A DNA stretch of 64,000 nucleotides, taken from the NCBI RefSeq assembly GCF_030123365.1, contig NZ_CP126107.1, forward strand, positions 2,527,501-2,591,500, read 5' to 3'. The notes beneath the pieces were generated by a model. It saw nothing but the letters and a program-made list of their open reading frames with translations, was not told the DNA's origin and made no database searches. The DNA is from Neobacillus sp. SuZ13 (GTDB lineage Bacteria > Bacillota > Bacilli > Bacillales > Cytobacillaceae). The position numbers and the translations under genes are program-made. Below, piece by piece: positions 25,384 through 34,287 of the stretch. Each line of letters opens with the position of its first letter. Position 1 is the stretch's first letter.

Positions 25384-25985
25384 GATGAAAGTCAAATCTC
25401 TTTTAAGGGGCAATAGAAAAGGTGATCATACGGATGATGATGACCAAACGTCTACGGAAGACCAAAGAAAAAGGTCATCATCCAGTCGATGATGACCAAA
25501 CGTCTTTGAAGACCATATAAAAAAGGTCGTCATGCAGTCGATGATGACTAAATCTCTTTTGAAGGGCCATAGAAAATGTCGTCATACGGGTGATGATGAC
25601 CTGACGTCTACGGAAGACCAAAGAAAAAGGTCATCATCCAGTCGATGATGACCAAATCTCTTTTGAAAACCAAAGAAAAAGGTCATCAAACAGGCGATGA
25701 TGACCAAATCTCTTTAGAAAACCAAAGAAAAAAGTCATCAAACAGGCGATGATGACCAAACGTCTACGGAAGACTATAGAAAAAAGTCATCATACGTGTG
25801 ATGATGACCAAACGTTTATGCAAGACCAAAGAAAAAAGTCATCATACGGGCGATGATGACCAGACGTCTACGGAAGACCAAAGAAAAAGGTCATCATCCA
25901 GTCGATGATGACCTATTCTCTTCGAAAAATCATAGAGATAGTTCATCATACCGATGATGACCAGACCTCTTCGGAAAATCAGCAG
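25384..25985. repeat. Tandem repeat array 1: 52-bp units with hairpin cores
   Basis: The anchor GATGATGACC recurs at 25436, 25488, 25540, 25592, 25644, 25696, 25748, 25800, 25852 and 25904. Each step is exactly 52 bp, with a degenerate anchor at 25384 also in register and a last one at 25953 (49 bp). Each unit also has AAAGAAAAAGGTCATCATC, so GGTCATCATC and GATGATGACC form a 10-bp inverted repeat around a 5-nt loop (perfect in the best units). Many units contain a second short inverted repeat, GTCT-n5-AGAC. 52 is not a multiple of three and no ORF spans the array. Confidence 0.9.
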
Positions 25986-25995
25986 CTATATTACC

Positions 25996-26691
25996 CTATC
26001 TAAACATCCTGTTTACGGAATTAGTAAAGTCATTCCACAGGCCATCTCTGTTAGTTCCAGTACGAATGTCATTGGAATAGTTTGTCATTTGACCGAAAGT
26101 ATCGGTATCGTAAGAAATATATACATTGTCGATGCTGCGATCAGCTGCACGAACTTGGTTTATTATTTTTTGATCTAATGTATTGTTCCCGCGTGCATTT
26201 AGATCATTGGCACGGTTAATACGAGCGTTTGTTCTTGTTCCAGTGGTTCCAGTAATGGTAGCGTTGTTGCGATTACCGGTTGTAGCATGCAAATTGGCAG
26301 AACCGTTAGTACCTGTTGTACCGGAATTATAGCCATTTCCATAAGTGGCGTTCATATTTGGACCAGTCCCTGTAGTACCACCACGTGCACGAGCGCCATT
26401 TTGAGTCCCCTCTAATCGTACAGCCACATATGCATCATTGTTGCGAATGATCACATTTGCTTGATCAACTTCATTTAAACTTTCCACGTTCCGAATCGCA
26501 CGGGCTGAAACACGTAAATTTTGGTTAGAAACATTCCTTACATTCACCCCATTAATTGCATTGTTTCTAACGTTATTAACGCCTAAATCGTTGGAATTAT
26601 TATTGACCGCATTATCATTGTCATTTGCACAGCCAGTTAAACCCAATAAGGTTGTTGCTAAAACAAAAGTCATCCAGCTTTTTCTTACCAC
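25996..26691 (-). CDS. YhcN/YlaJ-family sporulation lipoprotein (231 aa)
   Basis: A lipoprotein signal with lipobox GLTGC, then an Asn-rich N-terminal part (NDNDNAVNNNSNDLGVN) and a low-complexity Gly/Thr/Asn middle (about residues 100-165). The YhcN/YlaJ region includes RVSARAIRNVESLNEVDQANVIIRNNDAYVAVRLEG and, at the C-terminus, DQKIINQVRAADRSIDNVYISYDTDTFGQM. The family is found in forespore inner membranes and supports spore germination. GTG at 26691 follows AAGGGAG. The stop is only ten bases from the repeat array. Confidence 0.88.
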   Translation of the reverse strand: MVRKSWMTFVLATTLLGLTGCANDNDNAVNNNSNDLGVNNVRNNAINGVNVRNVSNQNLRVSARAIRNVESLNEVDQANVIIRNNDAYVAVRLEGTQNGARARGGTTGTGPNMNATYGNGYNSGTTGTNGSANLHATTGNRNNATITGTTGTRTNARINRANDLNARGNNTLDQKIINQVRAADRSIDNVYISYDTDTFGQMTNYSNDIRTGTNRDGLWNDFTNSVNRMFR

Positions 26692-26789
26692 AAAAGTCAC
26701 TCCCTTAAAAAAGTCTTACAAATTTATCGTGACCTGTTTAAGTGAATGTATTCGTGGGTAAATGCAGGTAAATTTTGAGCAGAAACTGG

Positions 26790-27701
26790 TCAAATGACTG
26801 TTTCACCAAGTAGCAGTACTTTTAATTGTTCTTTAGGAAGTTGCTGCTCTTCCCATTCACGGAGTAGACGATCTAAAGCTTCCGGGCCAGTGTCATCGGC
26901 TAATCGATATGTACCATAATGCATGGGAACGAAGGACTTTGCCTTTAATTCAATGAAAGCTTTTACACTGTCCTCTGGTGAAATATGTGCAGGGGCCATG
27001 AACCATTCCGGTTCAAAGGCGCCAATTGGCATAAACACCGTATCAATGGAATTAAAACGCTCCGCGATTTGTTTGAACCCACTAAAATAACCGGTATCAC
27101 CGACAAAATACAACGTTTCTAGGGGTGTTTGAAAAATCCACCCTCCCCAATGAGAGGTATTCATATCGGTCAATGATCTTCTTGTCCAATGCTGTGCCGG
27201 GACAAAATGAATCGTTATTCCTCCAAGTTCAACACTTTCCCACCAATTCAATTCACTCACCTTCTGATACCCTTTTCTGTTAAAAAGAGCCTTCAAACCA
27301 GCAGGGACAAAGTATTGGGGGTTTCCTTTTAGTTTTTTTAAGGTAGGGAAATCCAAATGGTCGTAATGGCCATGAGAAATAACGACCACATCAATTTCTG
27401 GCAGGTCTGCTAATGAGATGCCAGGTTCTGTTAATCTTTTTTCTAACCCCATCCGCCTAGCCCAGACAGGGTCAGTAAGTATATTGATTCCATTTAGTTG
27501 GATCAAAAAAGTGGAGTGTCCCACCCATGTATAGGATGTCTTACTTTTATTTTCCTGAAGTTCATGTACCTTTTTTAAAGAAGATTGTTCAATGTTAATT
27601 GATAAGTCTTTCACTTTCTTTTTCCGTTCTCTTTGCCATTTCCTTAGGTCTTTAAACGATTTGTAACTAGTCACATTATCTAAATTTGAATATATCTTCA
27701 T
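26790..27701 (-). CDS. MBL-fold metallo-hydrolase (303 aa)
   Basis: A metallo-beta-lactamase fold. The HGHYDHLD motif is the zinc site, with later metal ligands at VGDTGYF and MHYGTYRL. The sequence WVGHSTFLIQLNGINILTDPVW and QHWTRRSLTDMN resemble the UlaG / N-acylphosphatidylethanolamine phospholipase-like group. An N-terminal charged stretch of about 55 residues precedes the fold. The substrate is unknown. ATG at 27701 follows GGGGAGA; an upstream in-frame start is not preceded by a site. Confidence 0.87.
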   Translation of the reverse strand: MKIYSNLDNVTSYKSFKDLRKWQRERKKKVKDLSINIEQSSLKKVHELQENKSKTSYTWVGHSTFLIQLNGINILTDPVWARRMGLEKRLTEPGISLADLPEIDVVVISHGHYDHLDFPTLKKLKGNPQYFVPAGLKALFNRKGYQKVSELNWWESVELGGITIHFVPAQHWTRRSLTDMNTSHWGGWIFQTPLETLYFVGDTGYFSGFKQIAERFNSIDTVFMPIGAFEPEWFMAPAHISPEDSVKAFIELKAKSFVPMHYGTYRLADDTGPEALDRLLREWEEQQLPKEQLKVLLLGETVI

Positions 27702-27868
27702 TTTTCGTCTCCCCAAATTTCCAACTTTTTTGGTAAGTATAGGATATCACGCTTCATTATAAATTTCCTAAGGAAACAGTCAAGACTTGACCAGAATCAT
27801 TTTGCAGTGCCAAGTAAATAATACCTTTATGTAACTTACAAAATAATCGGTATAGGAGTACAAAATCA

Positions 27869-29383
27869 ATGGAGAAAACGCGTAGAGGATTGTCCGCATG
27901 GCAACTGACTATGATGGCCTTAGGAAGTGTAATTGGGGGGTCCTTTTTTCTGGGATCTTCCGTTGCTATTCATGCAGCTGGACCGTCCATTTTACTTTCA
28001 TATATTCTAGCGGGTGTATTGGTGTATCTCATCCTTTATGCCTTATCAGAGATGACAGTGGCAAACCCAACGGAAGGATCCTTTAGTACTTTTGCCACTC
28101 GAGAGCTAGGTGAGGGGACAGGATTTGTAGTTGGTTGGCTATATTGGACGGGAACGGTTTTATCTATGTCAAGTGAAGCAACAGCCATTTCTATCTTAAT
28201 CCGCAAATGGGTTCCTAATGTTTCCATTGGTTTGCTGGGTAGTTCGATTATCATCGGTGTTACGCTACTAAACCTATTAGGTGCAGATAAGATAGGTAAA
28301 CTAGCAAGCGGTCTGTCAGGTATAAAAATATTCGCGATTATTTTTTTCATCATCACAGCAATCGTATTAATCCTCGGATTGCTCCCAGGAACTCCAACCA
28401 TCGGTGTGGGTGAGTTAAGATCAGAGCCGATTATGCCTGGAGGGGTAAAGGGAATTGCAGGGAGTATGTTGCTGGTGATTTTTGCCTATGCAGGTTTTGA
28501 AATCATAGGACTTGCGGCAACGGAGGCTGAAAATCCAAGGGATACCATTCCTAAGGCGATTCGATACACGGTAATTTCTCTTGTCGGTTTATACATTCTC
28601 TATGCTGCTGTACTATTACCACTCATTCCGACGGCAACTTTGAACGAAAACATAAGTCCAATGGTCGCTTCATTGGAAAGATGGGGGATTAACTGGGCAG
28701 GCAGGGCAATTAATATCGTGTTAATTTCAGCTATTCTCTCAGCGATGCTGGCGTGTATATTTGGTCTTGGAAGAATGATCAGGTCTCTTGGCGATGAAGG
28801 ACATGCCCCAAATATACTAAGGGATAAAAGCGATGTACCTTACCGCGGGATTTTATTTTCCGGTTTTGCGATGCTTGTCGGCCTAGGATTTGGCCTCTTG
28901 TTTCCAAGAGTGTACTTGGTCCTCATTACCACGGGGGGTTTTGCATTAATTTTTACTTATACCGTAATTATGGCAAGTCATATTCGTTTCCGAAAAAGAA
29001 ATGGATGTCCTCCCGAAGGTATTTGTCAAATGCGCGGGTATCCGTATACTTCTTGGATTGCCTTAATTAGCATGATTATTGTTCTTGTATGTATGCCGTT
29101 TATTCCTGGGCAAGGAGTAGGTCTCGTCGCAGGGATTGTCATGGTGGTGGTATATGCCTTAATTTATTATTTAATGAGACTTTACAAGCGATCTAGAGTG
29201 GAAACTACCTCGAAAGAAGGGACTTCGATTTTGAAAAAGCAACCAACTCTTTTAACAGAATTTTCGGAGGAATTGAACGGAACAACCGAATCACAAGTCA
29301 AATTGAACAGCAGCCAAACAAAAAAGGATAATAAGGAAATGTTTGAGGAAGAAGAACGCGAGCGAGAACACTACGATGGGTGA
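27869..29383 (+). CDS. APC-family amino-acid permease (504 aa)
   Basis: Twelve predicted helices of the amino acid-polyamine-organocation family. Helix 1 has the unwound GSVIGGSFFLGSS segment used for substrate binding, and helix 6 has FAYAGFEIIGLAATEAENPRDTIPKAI, a family signature. A hydrophilic, acidic C-terminal tail of about 75 residues (EEEERERE near the end) is longer than usual. It probably imports amino acids. ATG follows TAGGAGT. Confidence 0.9.
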   Translation: MEKTRRGLSAWQLTMMALGSVIGGSFFLGSSVAIHAAGPSILLSYILAGVLVYLILYALSEMTVANPTEGSFSTFATRELGEGTGFVVGWLYWTGTVLSMSSEATAISILIRKWVPNVSIGLLGSSIIIGVTLLNLLGADKIGKLASGLSGIKIFAIIFFIITAIVLILGLLPGTPTIGVGELRSEPIMPGGVKGIAGSMLLVIFAYAGFEIIGLAATEAENPRDTIPKAIRYTVISLVGLYILYAAVLLPLIPTATLNENISPMVASLERWGINWAGRAINIVLISAILSAMLACIFGLGRMIRSLGDEGHAPNILRDKSDVPYRGILFSGFAMLVGLGFGLLFPRVYLVLITTGGFALIFTYTVIMASHIRFRKRNGCPPEGICQMRGYPYTSWIALISMIIVLVCMPFIPGQGVGLVAGIVMVVVYALIYYLMRLYKRSRVETTSKEGTSILKKQPTLLTEFSEELNGTTESQVKLNSSQTKKDNKEMFEEEEREREHYDG

Positions 29384-29393
29384 AGGTTTTTAA

Positions 29394-29437
29394 AAATAAC
29401 GCGATGCTTCTGCCAATGAAGCATCGCATTTATTTTT
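29394..29437 (+). terminator. Terminator after the permease gene
   Basis: GCGATGCTTC (29401-29410) pairs perfectly with GAAGCATCGC (29418-29427), followed by a T-rich run. Confidence 0.88.
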
Positions 29438-29482
29438 AAATAGGTTCAGTGTGCTATCAAGTAGTAGCTTATTTACTTACAA

Positions 29483-29638
29483 TTAACTTGGATCGTTCTC
29501 ATCTAGGGATAATGTAGTCACACTTGTTGATTCCCCGTTTTCAATTTCTTCTTGTGTAGCATCTTTATTTAAAACATCCTCTGTGTCAATACCCTCTGCA
29601 ATAGTCGGTTCGGCCTTTGAATACGTACCTTTTTTCAT
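29483..29638 (-). CDS. Small acidic protein (51 aa)
   Basis: A hydrophilic protein rich in Glu, Asp, Thr and Ser with no hydrophobic segment and no recognised family. ATG at 29638 follows AAAGGAG at ten bases; the longer in-frame start at 29683 would lack a ribosome site. The composition resembles other short spore-formers' orphan proteins but nothing more can be said. Confidence 0.65.
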   Translation of the reverse strand: MKKGTYSKAEPTIAEGIDTEDVLNKDATQEEIENGESTSVTTLSLDENDPS

Positions 29639-29720
29639 AGTAGAAAAGCTCCTTTCTATTTCTTTTAAGTTATTGTATGCCAAAATAGCTAAGTTTATTT
29701 TTAAAGGGATTAAGGCTAAT

Positions 29721-29750
29721 AAAAAAAGAAAGCACCCATAGAGTGCTTTC
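29721..29750 (-). terminator. Terminator of the 61-aa membrane protein gene
   Basis: GAAAGCAC pairs with GTGCTTTC across a 7-nt loop. The A7 run at 29721-29727 is the U-tract on the minus strand. Confidence 0.8.
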
Positions 29751-29760
29751 CATTATATCG

Positions 29761-29946
29761 CTACTTACTGAACAAACCTTTTACGCCTTTGTAAATTAAG
29801 ACGAGTGAGAAGACGAGAACAGTTAGTATGCCAATGATATCAGTAACGGGGGAAACGCTTTCGAGAAATGAATCGGCTAAAGGAACTCTAATAAGTGCAA
29901 AACCAGACAGGATCGAAACGAAAAATAATAAAATTCGATTATCCAT
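29761..29946 (-). CDS. Small two-helix membrane protein (61 aa)
   Basis: Two hydrophobic segments (RILLFFVSILSGFALI and IIGILTVLVFSLVLIYKGV) are joined by a short polar loop, with a basic C-terminus. The family is unknown. ATG lies behind GAAGGAGGGTG, an excellent ribosome site. Confidence 0.72.
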   Translation of the reverse strand: MDNRILLFFVSILSGFALIRVPLADSFLESVSPVTDIIGILTVLVFSLVLIYKGVKGLFSK

Positions 29947-30176
29947 GGGTTCACCCTCCTTCCTATGCGATTGATAAAATATATGTCAATCTCGTTACGA
30001 ATATGTCAATTATGTAAAAACAAATATAAAAAAATAAGTGTCCAAAAGTTTAAGGAATGGACATATCTTAGTGCTAGCTACCATATGCTAACGTGTTTAT
30101 GAGAATAATTAACTTGAGTAATGACATAATATGAACAATGTTGATAATGGATTCTCTTTAGGAGTTTGATGTTATT

Positions 30177-30609
30177 ATGGTATACATCTGTGCCATACTT
30201 GTAGTACTTATTATTGCAATTATATTTATGCCGAAAAGGTTAACGTTAAAAGAAAATATTATTATTGTCCCAACTGTAGGTTATTTTGCTTGGATTAGCC
30301 ATATTATTGTAGGATTGATTTTAGACCTCTATGATATGGGGACTACAAAGAAAATTGATATGTCCGATTGGACACTTGTCACGTTTGTCCTATCATTCAT
30401 GGCAGTTGTTTTTTTAAACTTCAAGAAAACGAATAAACTTTTTGTTTATACATTGTTTTGGACAGTGTTGTCTGCGTTGGCTGAATTTGTTCTAACAAAA
30501 TCAGGATATATGAAATATCATGGGTGGAGTATTTTTGTATTCACTTCCGATCTATTACCTATCTTTTATAATCCTAACTTGGTATTACAAACTAATAGTT
30601 AAAAAATAA
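30177..30609 (+). pseudogene. CBO0543-like membrane protein gene, frameshifted near its end
   Basis: From ATG at 30177 the frame encodes a four-to-five-helix protein with GYFAWISHIIVGLILDLYDMG and LTKSGYMKYHGWSIF, then an implausible polar tail to 30602. In the next frame, right after the T5 run at 30532-30536, the DNA reads YSLPIYYLSFIILTWYYKLIVKK and stops at 30607-30609. That is a convincing last membrane helix with a basic end. One extra T (T5 for T4) would explain it. The protein resembles the CBO0543 family, as does the intact gene at 59464. The cause could be mutation, phase variation or sequencing error. Confidence 0.75.
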
Positions 30610-30654
30610 CACTTTTTATTAATTATCTAGAATTCTTTGATGGAGTTGAAATCA

Positions 30655-31662
30655 ATGGAACACCATAACCCTAAGATAACATCGGCTGACATATCAATGT
30701 TATGGAGTACATACGTTGGTGATTCGATGGGAGTTTGTATTTTAAGTCATTTTTTACAAACGACCGAAGACCAAACCATTAAGCCTATTATCGAATTCGC
30801 ACTAAATTCTTCTCATGACCATCTCCATCAAATATCAGAATTATTTACAACAGAAGGTATTCCCTTGCCAAATGGCTTTGGAAAACAGGATGTGAATTTA
30901 CAAGCAAAAAAGCTCTTTTCTGATGTAACGTATATGCGTTACCTGCACCATATGGGAAGAACAGGCTTGAATACATATAGTTTAGCTAAATCAATTTCCT
31001 CTAGAGAAGATATTCGATACTTGTTCAAAAGGTTTTATGACCAAACGGAAACCCTTTATGACAGAAATACAAAAATGATGCAGGAAAAGGGTGTGTTTAT
31101 CCGGTCTCCATATATTTCCTATCCAGAAAAAGTAGAATATATTACGGAGAAATCCTTTCTGGGAGGTTTAATAGGTCACCGACGCCCACTTCTTGCTATG
31201 GAAATTGCCCATTGTGGGGTAAACATTGAGGTAGCAAACGTAGCTAAAACCATGCTTTTAGGATTTAGCCAAGTGGCTCAGTCGAAAAAAATTAGCGACT
31301 ATTTTAAAGAAGGGTATGATTTAGGTAAGAAAATGGTGGAAGATTTTATGATAAAATTAAAAGAGGACGACAATTCTTATCCTTCCACATGGGACTCAAC
31401 GATTACAGCAAGCACGGAAGCTCCTTTTTCAGATAAACTAATGCTATTTCATACCAATACGCAGAGTGCGATTGGAATTGGGGACTTCGGACTTGCCATA
31501 GCTGCCTCACTTCGTAAGGATTTAGCCCTATTGTATGAGAAATACCTTTTGAAGGTTGGAGCTTATGCGGAGGATGGGGCAAAAATAATGATTGATCATG
31601 GTTGGTTTGAAAAACCGCCTCAGTCGTTAGATAGAGAGGCCATCCGGAACCAAAATAAGTAA
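30655..31662 (+). CDS. DUF3231-family protein, copy 1 (335 aa)
   Basis: Two similar halves of about 165 residues each: LWSTYVGDSMGVCILSHFLQ with VNLQAKKLFSDVTYMRYLHHM in the first, and IGHRRPLLAMEIAHCGVNIEVANVAKTMLLGFSQVA with FSDKLMLFHTNTQSAIGIGDFG in the second. This is the DUF3231 layout, an all-helical, ferritin-like family of unknown function common in spore-formers. No signal peptide. ATG at 30655 is taken for its TGGAG site. A paralogue lies at 36102. Confidence 0.85.
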   Translation: MEHHNPKITSADISMLWSTYVGDSMGVCILSHFLQTTEDQTIKPIIEFALNSSHDHLHQISELFTTEGIPLPNGFGKQDVNLQAKKLFSDVTYMRYLHHMGRTGLNTYSLAKSISSREDIRYLFKRFYDQTETLYDRNTKMMQEKGVFIRSPYISYPEKVEYITEKSFLGGLIGHRRPLLAMEIAHCGVNIEVANVAKTMLLGFSQVAQSKKISDYFKEGYDLGKKMVEDFMIKLKEDDNSYPSTWDSTITASTEAPFSDKLMLFHTNTQSAIGIGDFGLAIAASLRKDLALLYEKYLLKVGAYAEDGAKIMIDHGWFEKPPQSLDREAIRNQNK

Positions 31663-31678
31663 TAGGAATCTCCTTAAC

Positions 31679-31727
31679 ACATAAAAAAGAAGGATTATTT
31701 TACAGAAATAATCCTTCTTTTTTATGT
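31679..31727 (+). terminator. Terminator after DUF3231 copy 1
   Basis: A very long, near-perfect stem (about 21 bp): left arm ACATAAAAAAGAAGG..., right arm ...CCTTCTTTTTTATGT, around a 5-6-nt loop. Confidence 0.88.
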
Positions 31728-31767
31728 AGCTTTTATTATAAGCTTTGGGTAAAAAAACACCATTATA

Positions 31768-31797
31768 TTGACAGATTAACAAAAAATATGATATTTA
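31768..31797 (+). promoter_or_regulatory. Sigma-A promoter of htpG
   Basis: TTGACA (31768-31773) and TATTTA (31792-31797) are separated by 18 bases. Transcription would start near 31804, immediately upstream of the CIRCE element. Confidence 0.6.
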
Positions 31798-31808
31798 AAT
31801 ATATGGAA

Positions 31809-31835
31809 TTAGCACTCGGTAAGGTAGAGTGCTAA
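31809..31835. promoter_or_regulatory. CIRCE operator for HrcA
   Basis: TTAGCACTC (31809-31817), nine bases, GAGTGCTAA (31827-31835): a perfect match to the CIRCE consensus. HrcA bound here would repress transcription of htpG and release it upon heat shock when GroEL is titrated. The element sits at about +5 to +31 of the predicted transcript, where it also forms a hairpin in the mRNA leader. Confidence 0.95.
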
Positions 31836-31912
31836 TTGATCTGATTTCCGTTTTGATAAACTAAATCAGGGACTACATAATCGCATTTTTTAAGTGGAAA
31901 GGGGATTTTTCT

Positions 31913-33793
31913 ATGTCGAAGAAACAGTTTAAAGCAGAATCGAAACGATTACTAGAAATGATGATTAACTCCATCTATACCCACAAAGAGGTATTTTTAA
32001 GAGAGTTACTATCCAATGCAAGTGATGCGATTGATAAAATCTATTACAAAGCATTGACTGACGATACTTTACGTTTCGACAAAGATAACTATTTCATTAA
32101 ATTGATTCCGGACCAAGAGAACCGAACATTGAAGATCCTAGACACTGGGATTGGAATGTCAAAGGAAGACTTGGAAACTAACCTTGGGACGATTGCAAAA
32201 AGTGGTTCCCTAGCCTTTAAAAAAGAAAACGAAATTAAAGACGGCTACGACATTATTGGTCAATTCGGGGTAGGTTTTTATGCTGCATTCATGGTAGCTG
32301 ACGTTGTAACTGTTATTAGTAAAGCATTAGGCAGTGATGAGGCCTATAAGTGGGAATCCACAGGTGCGGATGGGTATACAATAGAGCAGGTTGAAAAAGA
32401 TTCAGTCGGTACAGAGATTATTTTAAAGATTAAAGAAAATACAGAAGATGAAAATTATGATGAGTATCTTCAGGAATATCGCTTAAAATCAATTATTAAG
32501 AAATACTCTGATTTCATCCGTTATCCTATTAAAATGGATGTTACCAGCAGAAAACTTAAGGATGGCAGCGAGTCTGAATACGAAGATTACCAAGAAGAAC
32601 AAATCATCAATAGTATGGTTCCGATTTGGAAAAAGAATAAAAGCGAGCTTACCGATGAGGATTACGAAAACTTCTATGCAGAAAAACGCTACGGTTTTGA
32701 TAAACCGATTAAACATATTCATATCAGCGTAGAAGGGTCCATCAGGTACAATGCGATTCTTTATATCCCTGAAAAAACGCCGTTCGATTTCTATTCCAAA
32801 GAATATGAAAAGGGCTTAGAACTTTATTCTAATGGCGTTCTCATCATGGATAAATGTGCAGACCTGCTTCCAGACCATTTTAGTTTTGTTAAAGGGATGG
32901 TTGATTCCGAGGATTTATCGCTTAACATTTCAAGGGAAATGCTACAGCATGACCGCCAGTTGAAACTGATTGCGAAAAATATTAATAAGAATATCAAGAA
33001 CGAATTACTAAGCTTGCAAAGAAAAGAAAGAGAAAAATACGAAGAATTTTATCAATCGTTCGGTCGTCAATTAAAGTACGGAGTGTACAGTGACTTTGGT
33101 GCCAATAAAGAACTATTACAAGACCTGATTATGTTCTACTCATCCAAAGAGAAGAAACTCGTTACATTGGATGAATATGTTTCAAGAATGCTTGAAGATC
33201 AAAAGTATATTTACTACGCGTCCGGTGAATCGATTGATCGTATTGAAAAATTACCACAAGCAGAATTTGTGTCAGAAAAAGGCTATGAAATTCTTTACTT
33301 CACTGAAGATATCGATGAATTTGCGATCAAAATGTTAATGAACTACAAAGAGAAAGAATTCAAATCGATCTCAAGTGGTGACCTAGGAATCGAAGGGGAA
33401 GATACCAAAGACGATTCCGAATCAAAAGAGGAGGAAAGCAAAGAACTCTTCGATTATATGAAAAACATTTTAGCGGATAAAGTGAAAGATGTAAGGATCT
33501 CCAAAAGACTGAAGTCGCACCCAGTCTGCTTGGCGACAGAAGGGGATATTTCGATTGAAATGGAAAAAATTCTCGCAGCCATGCCTGATAATCAAAATAT
33601 CAAAGCAGACAAAGTGTTAGAAATTAATAAAAACCATGAAGTATTCCAATCATTAAAAGAAGCCTTTGAAAATGATAAAGGTAGATTAGACTTGTATACC
33701 AAGTTATTATACAACCAGGCACTTTTAATTGAAGGATTACCAATCAGTGATCCAGTAGAATTTACAAATGATATTTGTAAAATAATGGTGTAA
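31913..33793 (+). CDS. htpG: Molecular chaperone HtpG (Hsp90 family, 626 aa)
   Basis: The N-terminal GHKL ATPase domain shows [15 protein letters not shown] (catalytic Glu and Asn), [19 protein letters not shown] and [15 protein letters not shown]. The middle domain follows ([29 protein letters not shown]) and a C-terminal dimerisation domain ends in ICKIMV. Length is standard. It is a cytoplasmic chaperone active under heat stress. GGAAAGGGGA lies before ATG. The CIRCE site upstream suggests HrcA control. Confidence 0.97.
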   Translation: MSKKQFKAESKRLLEMMINSIYTHKEVFLRELLSNASDAIDKIYYKALTDDTLRFDKDNYFIKLIPDQENRTLKILDTGIGMSKEDLETNLGTIAKSGSLAFKKENEIKDGYDIIGQFGVGFYAAFMVADVVTVISKALGSDEAYKWESTGADGYTIEQVEKDSVGTEIILKIKENTEDENYDEYLQEYRLKSIIKKYSDFIRYPIKMDVTSRKLKDGSESEYEDYQEEQIINSMVPIWKKNKSELTDEDYENFYAEKRYGFDKPIKHIHISVEGSIRYNAILYIPEKTPFDFYSKEYEKGLELYSNGVLIMDKCADLLPDHFSFVKGMVDSEDLSLNISREMLQHDRQLKLIAKNINKNIKNELLSLQRKEREKYEEFYQSFGRQLKYGVYSDFGANKELLQDLIMFYSSKEKKLVTLDEYVSRMLEDQKYIYYASGESIDRIEKLPQAEFVSEKGYEILYFTEDIDEFAIKMLMNYKEKEFKSISSGDLGIEGEDTKDDSESKEEESKELFDYMKNILADKVKDVRISKRLKSHPVCLATEGDISIEMEKILAAMPDNQNIKADKVLEINKNHEVFQSLKEAFENDKGRLDLYTKLLYNQALLIEGLPISDPVEFTNDICKIMV

Positions 33794-33814
33794 CTAATTT
33801 TGATACTCTTTAAA

Positions 33815-33847
33815 GCCGTCTTCACGATAAAGTGAGGGCGGTATTTT
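33815..33847 (+). terminator. Terminator after htpG
   Basis: GCCGTCTTCAC pairs with GTGAGGGCGGT (with G.U pairs) across a 6-nt loop and is followed by ATTTTG. Confidence 0.7.
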
Positions 33848-33957
33848 GTATCAAACTGGTGGCATTCCAAATTTAATTAACCCGTTACAGAAATTACCTT
33901 CATAGGGATTAGGTACTTGGCCAACCTTATTATTGAAAAGGAAAGGGGTCCGTAAAT

Positions 33958-34095
33958 ATGCCTATAACAAAAATTGAACAAAAGAATTCTTGGCAAGAAG
34001 TGCTTAAGGTAGTAAAAGCACTTGATCCGAAAAAACTTGAGATTATTAAGTCAACTTTACCCGTCAAAGAGCACGGTGAGGCTATTAGACGCTGA
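33958..34095 (+). CDS. Small hypothetical protein (45 aa)
   Basis: ATG at 33958 behind AAAGGGG opens a 45-codon frame ending at TGA 34093-34095. The product is basic and mostly helical: a Trp-containing stretch (NSWQEVLKVVKALDPKKLEIIKS) then HGEAIRR. The family is unknown. A strong terminator follows, consistent with a real short gene between htpG and the TSUP gene. An ORF on the opposite strand is a shadow. Confidence 0.65.
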   Translation: MPITKIEQKNSWQEVLKVVKALDPKKLEIIKSTLPVKEHGEAIRR

Positions 34096-34119
34096 CATCT
34101 AAAATATAAAATGAACACA

Positions 34120-34159
34120 ATCAAAACCCCCTTCTTAATTAAGAAGGGAGTTTTGATTT
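34120..34159 (+). terminator. Terminator after the 45-aa gene
   Basis: ATCAAAAC and CCCTTCTTAATT pair with AATTAAGAAGGG and GTTTTGAT with one bulge; a T-rich end follows. Confidence 0.85.
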
Positions 34160-34287
34160 AGAATGATTTATCCGATCTAACTCAATAGGCTTTACATAAA
34201 GTGAAATATCTGCTTAAAATAATGAAGGACAAAAAATAGGTTATCAATATTTTTCTGGTAGTTGTGACAACAAGAAAGGCTGATTAG

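Noticed and set aside
25954..26178. ORF antisense to the YhcN-like lipoprotein
   Set aside because: It lies across the array end and the lipoprotein C-terminus; only the minus-strand gene has family motifs.
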